A stretch of 64,000 nt of DNA from Datnioides undecimradiatus (Eukaryota; Chordata; Actinopteri; Lobotiformes; Datnioididae): contig WARS01000645.1 in assembly GCA_008933995.1 (NCBI GenBank), forward strand, positions 992,001 through 1,056,000, given 5' to 3'. Of the stretch, positions 55,230-64,000 are shown one piece after another; positions within the stretch are counted from its first letter, which is position 1; every line of letters begins with the position of its first letter. A program made the position numbers and the translations under genes. Below the pieces are notes generated by a model that made no database searches, was not told the DNA's origin, and worked only from the letters and a program-made list of their open reading frames with translations.

Positions 55230-55640
55230 CATCTCCTGGTGTTGGCACCTGCTATAATGGGCTCTAGGGAGGGAATGAGAGAACAGGGGGCTGCCTCTCT
55301 TTCCCTTCACCTCTCCCCTAACATGGCTGTGCAGTGACAGCTTGATTTCTTTCCCTCTCTGGGCTGCAGCACAGTGACATGATGGGCCTGTTCAGTTGGT
55401 CTTATCACGGTCTGTGTTTGAAGAGAGTAGAGAGCGGATGGAAGGTACGTTGTGTGAGAGATGGGAGATGGGGAAGGGTGAGGGAGGGAGCTAAAGCAGA
55501 GGATCCCAGCTGAGGAAACGCCTGTCTGACCTTACCACTGAGAGCAGCTTCTCATTAGCCAGCGTGTCTCTGATCAGCCCCTCATTCGTCTGACAGGCAG
55601 CCACAGACACGCAGGCTAAGATGCAATGTGCACCATCAAA
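55230..55640. promoter_or_regulatory. candidate conserved noncoding enhancer in 3' flank
   Basis: Unique GC-balanced block including GTGTTGGCACCTGCTATAAT, GGTCTTATCACGGTC, TCTCATTAGCCAGCGTG and CAGCCCCTCATTCGTCTGAC. It stands out from AT-rich flanks. Inference only. Confidence 0.35.
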
Positions 55641-56276
55641 GACAGTAATGTTAATTGTTAAGTTATGGATCTCCTCCTTTATTAGTGAGAGTTTTAGCTT
55701 CTGTCATAACAACAATATTAAATTTACTTTTGATGACACTTGTTTAATCATGTCAGCCTCTCTTTGCTTTCTTTAGTGTTTGTATTGACTGTTTACGCCA
55801 GCGTGCTCAGACAAAAACAGGATAAAAGAAAATGCTGTGGGTAACTCCGTGTGATGGACAAACTGAGACGCGTATATTTTTGTCACATGATCTGACAAGA
55901 ACCAACCAGATTAATAGATGATGAAGATGAGATCCAATAAGCTTTGCAGCAGCACATGGAAATAAGTACAAGTATAATACAACAATGTAGCACAATATAT
56001 ATTTAAATAGAATTTGAAAAGTAACTTTCAATTAAATGCAATAAGTAATACATATAGTAAAATATATAATAAATGGCTATCAACAAAAAAAATGTTTGAT
56101 AACATCTCATTGAGAATAATCATGGCAGTGTTCAAAACGACTTGCTGAGGTTTTCAAAATGTTTTTTTAATGCCATAATGTAAACAAACAGCACTCAAGT
56201 TATACTGAGTATGAACAAAAGTGCTGATTGAAGTGATGCCATACTGAGACTTACATACACACAGTTTTGGTTATAT

Positions 56277-56296
56277 TAAATATATATATATATATT
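56277..56296. repeat. TA microsatellite
   Basis: About ten TA units in AT-rich flank. Confidence 0.85.
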
Positions 56297-56524
56297 TGAT
56301 TATAGTTATTTTACAGTATGTACTTGTTCAGTTCTCCACACTTTGGGGTCATGTGCAATATAATGTATAATTTTTCTAGTTATGAGCAATTCTAGATCAG
56401 ATGTAACAGGTCTGCCTTTGTAATTTTTCATTTCTGGTAGTGAGGTGAGATATTATTGTTACATATTGCAGATATACAGGTTTATACAGCAGTATATTCT
56501 GTGCAATGTTGATTTAGTCTTTGC

Positions 56525-56788
56525 TTAGTGGACATTAAGATGTCTGAGCTTGGCCCAATAGTTTTTGCCATCAGCATTATCATTAGATCCAACACTCTGT
56601 AAAAGGTCTTTAACAAGACAGCTGGCGTTAAGAATATTGAATATAGCTGAAGTTAGACCTCTGGCCAATGTATGTAATATATTCCTTTCTTCCAATGTGC
56701 CAGGAAATATATTAGGAGACTTTGATTTTACCCACTGTCTGATTTCCAAGTACTTCAACAGGTTATGTTGAGGCACCATGCATGACAT
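56525..56788 (-). mobile_element. LINE (L1/Tx1-like) ORF2 fragment
   Basis: The minus strand encodes 87 residues including HNLLKYLEIRQWVKSK and EERNILHTLARGLTSAIFNI. This pattern (F/L-x-YLQIR-x-W/F..., then L-x-x-x-x-x-KGLIS-x-IYN) resembles the region after the reverse-transcriptase domain in fish L1-clade ORF2. The fragment lacks the endonuclease and RT domains, so it is a dead insertion remnant. Confidence 0.6.
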
Positions 56789-57399
56789 AGTGTTATGTAA
56801 GGGGTTCTGTTTTTAGTAATTTGCATCAATCAATTTCGGTTTCAGCTCTGAGATTCCTAGAAAAAAATAATTAGAAATAAATCCCAAATGCATCTGAATG
56901 GCTAGATACCAGCAGCTGATGAGTGGAAAAATATGTATGTATGTTTATAATCTGGGTGAACTGGCCCTTTAAACTGCTTACGCTTGCATGCAGTCTGATT
57001 TCTATCTAAAACTTGTTGTTAAAGGCTAAATAAATAGATTACAGATTCTGTAGCTGATCATTTCACAAGTCGCTAACACAGTTAATCCTCTTGCAACACA
57101 AAATTATGTTCCCTTGATGAGCCAAACACACTTTATTTATAACCAGAACCTGCACGATGATAGGAAGACGCATGACATCTGAGGAAAAGGTGTCACATCC
57201 CCACAAATACAATTTCTCCCCCAAAACAATCACTGTGAAACTCCAGCAGACCAGTGGGAACAGTAATTGTGGTGATTATGCTTAAATTGATGCTTCACAG
57301 CTATTCCTATGTCTCCTGTATTGTAATTAGGTTTTTTTTCTCAACTGAAGTTTCTTTTAAATGCTTCTTTGGAGCATGGAGACTAATGACTACATGTTT

Positions 57400-58170
57400 C
57401 CCCACTGAAATGTTCAATCAGCGGCTCATTAGGGGGACAGACACATTCAGCTCTGCTGATTTGATTTTTCACTTTCCTTTTTGGTGTCCCACATTTATCA
57501 ATCTACAGACCAGAGGAGATGAAGAGGGAAAGCTTCGGCTCACTGAAACACGTCTGTATTTTATGCTCTGACTTACGTGGGTTAGTGACAAAGCACTCTA
57601 TAAGGATTTTGATACAAGCGACACAAGAATATTAGGGTTCTTGTGATCAGAGCAGACACGTTTTTTACTTAGACATGATAAGTGAAGTTTTACACAGGTG
57701 AATTGAAAGGCATTAATTAGCTTTTTATAGATTTAAATGTAACACTGCACACATTATGTTTATTTGAATTTCTGAAAAAGGAAACGTTGACAATAAGCTG
57801 TAGCTCCCGAGGCTTTATGCACAGATCTACTTGTGTGCCGTCACTGAAAGAGCAAGGAAAGACGAATCATTGCAAATTCTTTGAAAGCCTTTGCTTTCAT
57901 AGCATTGTTTACCTTCCATTTTTGTGTCCTTTTAGAAGAGACACAGTTCACTGAGGGCCATCTTGCAGGTGCATTTAACAATTGACTCATGCTTATGTTT
58001 CTGCCGTAGTGAAAGCAAGCACAAAAGAAAACACGGAGAAAGAGCATTTTATGGTCAGCAGCTAAGAAAACCTCCCACCAGCCTCTAATTAGCATTTGAT
58101 TGCACTTTAAAAAACACTCAAGTGCATTAAAAAGTGATCGCACAGTCAAAATGGAGATTGGCTTCATTAA
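57400..58170. promoter_or_regulatory. candidate enhancer patches in 3' flank
   Basis: Unique patches such as GTTCAATCAGCGGCTCATTA (57411-57430), ATTTATCAATCTACAGACC, and 58080-58160 with CAGCCTCTAATTAGCATTTG, GTGATCGCACAG and TTCATTAATAGTGAC. Enhancer-like texture. The 108-residue minus frame here has no domain. Confidence 0.3.
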
Positions 58171-58889
58171 TAGTGACTAGGAGGTAAAAAGCTTGCGGGT
58201 TCACACAGATGTAAACACATTTTGCAGCCAGCTACACACTCCCCTGCACCCACTGCTGTGATTTATTTGTGATACAGATGCAGAGCTGTTGACAGGTTAA
58301 AATGAGTTAATATAAGTTAATAAGTTAAAAGGGGTGAGGAGAAGGTGAGTGCTGTTAAAGTGCTCCGCTGTCCTATTCGGCACCAATTTGCCCCCATAAA
58401 GGCTTGCACTAAAACAGACTCCATCTGACATAGTGGCATATTAGTGGTGCAAAAGACACATAAACCACAGTGATTCACACACACAAAAGCCGCTCACCAA
58501 GTCTCCAGACCCTCCTAATGAAGACCTGTATGTGACAGCAAGCGCACAATAAAACACCGCAAGCAGAGTGCCAGGCCTCTCCGCCTGCAGAACACTTTGC
58601 ATCTGCATCAGCCTCCGTCCTCTCGATGATTATAAAAGCCGAAGTGGAGTCTGGAAATCAGAGAAGTGCCTCTGTGCATTTCTGTTTTCTGTTTTCAGTG
58701 AATGTATTGTTCATTCAAGGAATTTACTCACATTTAGAAAATTCGATCTGCCCCTTTTGTCATGATTTGCCTGCTCACTGCAGTCGTAGGTGCTGATTTG
58801 CTTCTTGTTACATAGCACATTATGTTTTTTGAGTTCATTTCCCTTTGGAACATGTAAATCATTGTATTCCTGGAATAATTAATGATAAT

Positions 58890-59265
58890 TATTGTTGCAA
58901 TGATTAGTTGATTAATTGACCAGTCAATCGATTCATCATTTATTTATTTTTCTAAATTAAGCAAGATTTCATTTCCTAGCTTATCAAATATGAAGATACT
59001 ATTTTCTTTATCTTTATGATACTAAGATGGATGTTTGAACTGTTGGTCAAACAAAATGAGCCATGTGGGAGATGTCACTTTGGGAAATTTTGACTATGAG
59101 ATTGTGAGATGTGATTTTTCACTGTTCTCAATGATAATGACAAATAATCATCAGTTGAAACACGAATAATAACAGTTACTCTACATTAATATTAAAAATA
59201 ATCAACAATACTTAGGGAACTGTACCAATTTGTTGATTATCTATTATCTAGTTGTGCAACACTAA
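58890..59265. mobile_element. near full-length ATTA-rich teleost repeat
   Basis: Starts GTTGCAATGATTAGTTGATT, then AATTGACCAGTCAATCGATT. It contains CTTATCAAATATGAAGATAC, GAACTGTTGGTCAAACAAAA and GATGTCACTTTGGGAAATTT, and ends GTTGATTATCTATTATC, AGTTGTGCAACAC. Start and end are inverted versions of each other. Best copy in the window of a family also present at 22545, 31362, 33980 and 46835. Confidence 0.7.
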
Positions 59266-59889
59266 ATATAATATATTTTGATAAATTGCTTTGAGCAGAT
59301 CTTCCAAACATCAGCTGGTTTTGGATTTGCTGGTTGTCATTCTCTTAGGTGACAGGTGTGATGGTGACAGTGGTGTTGGTGGATTAGACGCTGCCTTTTT
59401 GGATAAAATGACTCTGCAGCCTTGTCTCAACCCCTGGCTGGCCAACATAAACTGAACCGTAGAGTTAAATATTTAATCAGCATTTATATTAGCATTATTT
59501 ATGATGTAAAACTATCAAACATTGAGAGTTTTTCATGAGCTAGTTTGTTTATAGTTAGCTAGTGTCCTCCATCATTCCCAACCAATGGGGCCGATCGCTT
59601 CCAAGGGAGGTTGTGAGATGTTTAATAGGAGATGAAAGAAGAGAAACTGCACATTTGTACTAATTGTTTGTGGTAAATTCGTTGTCCTTTCGTTGTCCTG
59701 ATGTGACAGTTTGTTCAGGGAAATCAGTAGTAGATGGAGCCACTTTTGGCACTCAGGTTTTGCCCAACTAAGGAGCAGATTGTGTCACTCATCAGCATCC
59801 CTCCCTAAAATGACACAACTGTATAATTTTAACTCTCTCCTGCTCTGCAGCGCCATAACGCACTACTCTCTCATCTGAATGCTAATTTG

Positions 59890-61240
59890 CTATTTAAAAA
59901 TCCTCCCTTGCGCACGGTTTTGGGGGTGTGTTTGCGCGGATGAATTCGCTAGAAATCACAGATGTAGAGAGCATCAAACCTGGCCTCTCCTTCTCCCGCA
60001 GCTCTGAAGGCTGCTTAATTAACCCCAGGCCGGCCGGCGGGGCGGGCGGGCAGGTTTCCTGGCAGCGCATGGCCACAGGCGGTGGACCCTGCTCTCAGAT
60101 TTAAATGCGCATCTCATTTCCACGGTGCTGAACACGCACATGCAGCCCCCTCTTTAGCGGAGAGAGACAGGAAAAAGAAAGAGGGGAGGGAGGATAGAAA
60201 GGCAGTGTTTCAACCTCAATTCTCCTCCCAAATCCAGCATCTAATCCCCTGAGATGGCCTTTGAAGGGGGGCGGGTCCCCGGGTCGTCCCGAGTCACTTT
60301 TGGGGAGTTAAATGCTTTGGAAAGATCCTTTTGTTTGCACCACGCACACATCGGCGATCTTTTGAGGCAACTTAAATAGAAAGTGACTGGCCTTTAATTG
60401 GAGTGGTCCGTGAGCAGTTGTCATATGGAAATATTTGAATAGAGATCGTGTGCAGCACTTCACCCAAATCCACCGGCGGTTTGGAGGTTTTTTGGAGGGC
60501 AGCGGTGAAACCGGGGGATTAGATAAATGGACTCAATCAGCCTATTAACACTTTAACCGGCTTCGGGAACATGCTGGTTAACATTTGAAAGGATTTTAAA
60601 GCCTGGCCCACTTGTGCAGCCACCTTTGTCACCTTTGTTAATAACAGATGTGTGATAATACTGAGGGATTACAGGAGAGGAGGCTGTAATCTTGTTAGGT
60701 TAAGATCTCAACTGTGATCTGGGCGCGATGGTGCGGATTGTTTGAGTTTTGGTTTTTGAAGTTCACAGAGGGTTGAATATTTGGAGGAGCGTCAATTGTT
60801 CCATTTAGTTTCATTCCTCATTGGAGATGATCTCGTATCAGCTCGCCGGCTGACAAGGTTACACGCTGCATTTGTTTGAGTTTGGCACCTCTAATCATGG
60901 CGTTTCCAATTGTGTGATTTATGTTCACCGTCCAAATGCGGGCTATGATTACGGGCCCGGTGGCGAGTGCAGTTTGGATGTCTGTGGTAGGCGAATAAGG
61001 GGGAGTAAATGGGCGTTTTATTTATCACCGGTGCCACAGCCCCCCGGAGCGGAAGAGCGCCCTCCCAAATTGAAATATAGCGGAGTTTACTCTCCTGATT
61101 AGGGCTCTCTCCGCCGTGCTCAGCCCAAGGCTATCATCAAACTGAGAACAGCAGCTCTGACACCTAATTGCGTCTGGATTAATGTGGCCCGGACTGACAG
61201 CAAAGCTTCCCTCCAAACCAGCCATGTTTACCTCCTTTTG
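59890..61240. promoter_or_regulatory. large enhancer-like block, possible conserved noncoding cluster
   Basis: About 1.35 kb of unique sequence with higher GC and CpG than its AT-rich flanks. It contains TTAATTAACCCC, GGCCGGCCGGCGGGGCGGGC, an exact 9-base tandem CACCTTTGT (60621-60638, SOX/TCF-like), GCACCTCTAATCATGGCG, TAATTG and GGATTA (61165-61181, paired-like or Otx-like cores), and TTGAGGCAACTTAAATAG. No splice-bounded coding exon or homeobox is readable in it on either strand. Confidence 0.5.
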
Positions 61241-61249
61241 TGAAGCAAA

Positions 61250-64000
61250 ACTATGCCAATGAATTTATGGAAAGTAATATGAATATACAATTTTATCTGA
61301 GCCTATAATTGATTGATATTTTTGTATGCTCTAAAGTACATCACAAGTGTTTAAGGGGCCAAATATGGATTTATAACACTTCTGGAAAAACAGATTTTCT
61401 TTTCATCAGTGCTTTTTTGCCTTATGATCGAAATGATGCATCACCCATGCATTTTAAGACAATATCTAACATTTTGAAGGACATAAATACACAGCACATC
61501 TATCGCATTATCAATCTGTTACATTTTTAAAGCCCCCTTTGTTTCTAAAAATCTAGTCTAATAAGTACTCTTTTATAGTACAACAACAACAGCAGCAATA
61601 ATAGTCCTACCTAAAAAGCAATATAATGTCAATCAAGAGAAGAAGTAAAACACACAAAATAAATAACCAAAGGCTATGCATAAAATATAAATACGGAAAT
61701 GGTTAAACAATTAAAGGATACATGTTTTAATTAATAATAAAATATGCACTGTATAGCATAGCAATATGTGAAAGGCCACAATGACAACCACTTGCTAAGA
61801 TGTGTTCGGGTTGGTTTGATATCTCTGATTTCCTTCTCCTTATCTGTCATAAAAAGATCTCATATCTAAACCAAGAGGTGAAGAAAAGGTTCAAAAGACT
61901 GAAGACTTTAATCTTAAATGACCAAAAATAACCAAAGAATGCAAACTTTGCTTGAAATCCCTTCACCATCTTTCTGTGTTTACACACGCATTTGACTGGC
62001 CTGGTTATGGGGCAGTTCCTCCAACAGTTCACTGACATACTGTAAAGCACGGCTGACTGAAAGGTGCAGCTGCTACAAGCTGAACTGGGAATGTCAGGAC
62101 TGTAGCTTCACGAGGAGACAATGACTGTAAGTTAAGTTGGAGAATTCAGCTTTGATAATGAAATTAATGTGGAGATTTGCTGTTATAAAGACATGAGCTC
62201 TAGTCTGTTCCTCACCTCTGCTTGAGGTGAGTGTTTCAAGGCTACATTACCTGCTTCTAGCACAGTACCCATGCAGTCAGGTTGCATTGTGGGTGATGTA
62301 GGCACCAAAAGATTAAATGATTTTGCTGCTGATTGGAGTACAATACTAAACTAGTGGAGTACCCTTAATAGTAAAAGTACAGACGTATTAGCATCAAAAT
62401 ACACTTAAAATGCCAAAATATAAGTCACATGCAACATGGCCCATGTCAGATGAATGCATATTATATCATTACATTATAACTGTTGATACATGAATGTGCA
62501 CTTTAATCTTGCAACAGGTAAACATATGGATCATTTTATCATTTTCTATGTAAGGCTGTTTAACCTGCAGTGTAACTACAGGTATCAGTTACATGCAGTC
62601 AAGTACAAATTACAATATTACCTTCTGAACTGTGGTGGAGTTTGGGTATTAAATACCATAACTTGGGTTAAGTACAAGTACTTACATATTTCATACTGTA
62701 TAATTCACTATGCTAACTTCATCTTTATTGACAACTAGTTTAACATGTAAAACACAGAAGAAGTTATGAATACAACCATATATTTAAACTGGACTATATT
62801 GGATTTCAGTAAATTGATTTAGCAAGTAATTTATATCATAGTTCCCTGTCAGGGACCAAACATCCTGACATATTATCATCCAGTTTAATAATACTTGTGA
62901 TGCAGAAGTACTCAAAATAAGTCTGCAGGTTTTGTAGAAGACATTAGCATGTGTAATTTATGATTACCCTTCAACTTTTTACCTTGTTGGCTGATCATCG
63001 CAAATCATCACATTTTAGAAGCTTGCCTGGGCAGATATTTGGCATTTATTTCTTGCTAATTGACTGAGATGATAAGTATATTATAAAGTTTTCATGTGAC
63101 CAAATTATTCAATACATCCTTTTAAAAGTGCTAAATAAACTAGACATCATATCATGCATAATATCATATACATAATATCATATTCATGGTTATGATTAAG
63201 AAAGTTACATTGCTTCATGTTTTGATACATATTTGAATGACACTCCAAACAGCTTTTCCTAATACAAATCAGTGCAAGTGTTCAGTGAAAGCAGTGATCA
63301 GGATGCATGGTAAAGTAAACAAAATGCAGATGCAAGTACACACATACTCAGGCAAATGCAACAAAGCACTTCATTACAAACAATACAAGTATATATAAAT
63401 AGTACATGGGGGAGTGCAGAGAACATAAGAATGGTTAGTCTGATATGATTTGTTGACAGACACGTGTTTATTTCTGTTGTATTTGCATTTAAAGTACAAG
63501 ACTGGCTCTAATCTACAATTACATTGTCAACAAATCCCATAAAAAGACAAAAAGTTGCATTTTAATGGGTTTGGAGATTTCCTAAAGCAGCTGGTACCAG
63601 CTGGTACCTAAAGCAGTGTAGTTTTCAGCAAACAGGATTTGTTGCTTTTGGGCAGGACAGCGTGTGTCTGAGGGATTGAGCTAGAATCAACTCCAGTCTG
63701 TGTTCATGGAATGAAGGTGCATGTGTTTTTAATAGTTTTAATAGGACAACAGTGGAGCTCCATGGCACAGAGGAGGAGGCTATATCAGGCTTTGGATAAT
63801 TATCTGTAGATGGATTCATTGTTTCCTACATAGTATTTATTAAAACTAACTAAATAAAAAACACCACCAGTTTTCTAACTTCAGTCTTTCTCTCAGTGCC
63901 AAAGGCTCACGGGAACTTAAGCTCCCATTACCTGCAACGCAAAAGGTAAAGTTGTGTTACGGAAAAAAGGCGCCCCAACCTCCGGCCTCATCCCAAGAGG
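61250..64000. other. AT-rich 3' flank, no gene seen
   Basis: Contains the AAGTA-rich repeat copy at 62338-62690 and a small tandem palindrome at 63591-63608 (CTGGTACCAG then CTGGTACC). Short frames on both strands have no domain. Confidence 0.5.
62338..62690. mobile_element. AAGTA-rich teleost dispersed repeat, longer copy
   Basis: Contains AATAGTAAAAGTACAGACG, TTAGCATCAAAATACACTTA, ATGCATATTATATCATTAC, ATACATGAATGTGCACTTTA and ATCTTGCAACAGGTAAACAT. Same family order as 21648-21935 but more complete. Confidence 0.65.

Noticed and set aside
60872-61102. 76-residue + strand frame inside the large 3' block, considered as a homeobox or other exon
   Set aside because: No homeodomain residues (such as WFQNRR) and no splice-bounded exon structure; the block is better explained as regulatory.
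52351-64000. Search for TBCA or OTP exons expected on this side in mammals
   Set aside because: No segment on either strand reads as TBCA helices or an OTP homeodomain. They must lie beyond the window or elsewhere.
1-64000. CRISPR arrays, operons, tRNA or rRNA genes
   Set aside because: No regularly spaced direct repeats with unique spacers, no prokaryotic gene organisation, and no RNA gene I could recognise by eye.

Overview
The window is from a vertebrate nuclear genome and is almost certainly from a teleost fish, probably a percomorph. The evidence is one widely split gene with GT-AG introns, many CA/TA microsatellites, and several dispersed repeats I recognise as typical of teleost genomes. 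There are no bacterial-style operons. Nearly all open frames outside the exons described here look like chance.

The only certain gene is ap3b1 (beta-3A subunit of the AP-3 adaptor complex) on the + strand. I mapped 26 coding exons from 7077 to 51490. Their lengths sum to 3190 bases: one base completing a codon from an upstream exon, then 1063 codons including TAG. All junctions keep frame, so the visible part (1062 residues) looks intact. The N-terminal start exon expected from mammalian AP3B1 is not recognisable here and probably lies upstream. An alternative start exon at 5578-5741 is phase-compatible and has a strong Kozak context. The exons encode, in order, the adaptin trunk (7077-22246), an acidic Ser/Glu/Lys-rich hinge with a clathrin box (24028-29585) and the C-terminal ear region (30468-51490). 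A 3' UTR follows, with a poly(A) signal at 52322-52327.

By region: 1-4970 is AT-rich intergenic or first-intron sequence with nothing assignable. 4985-5815 holds exon-like sequence. 7077-51490 is the gene. Its large introns (11476-16219, 30572-37839, 44417-51336 and others) contain islands of unique, balanced-composition sequence rich in homeodomain-type TAATTA/ATTA cores, resembling deeply conserved noncoding enhancers. 52350-64000 is gene-poor and holds a striking GC-richer, enhancer-like block at 59890-61240, old transposon copies and a LINE fragment on the minus strand.

The main idea is that ap3b1 may be a bystander gene whose introns and 3' flank carry enhancers for a neighbouring developmental gene. 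In mammals the AP3B1 neighbourhood includes TBCA and the homeobox gene OTP on the 3' side. That idea is inference from sequence texture and known synteny, not from alignment. I see no undescribed protein system here.
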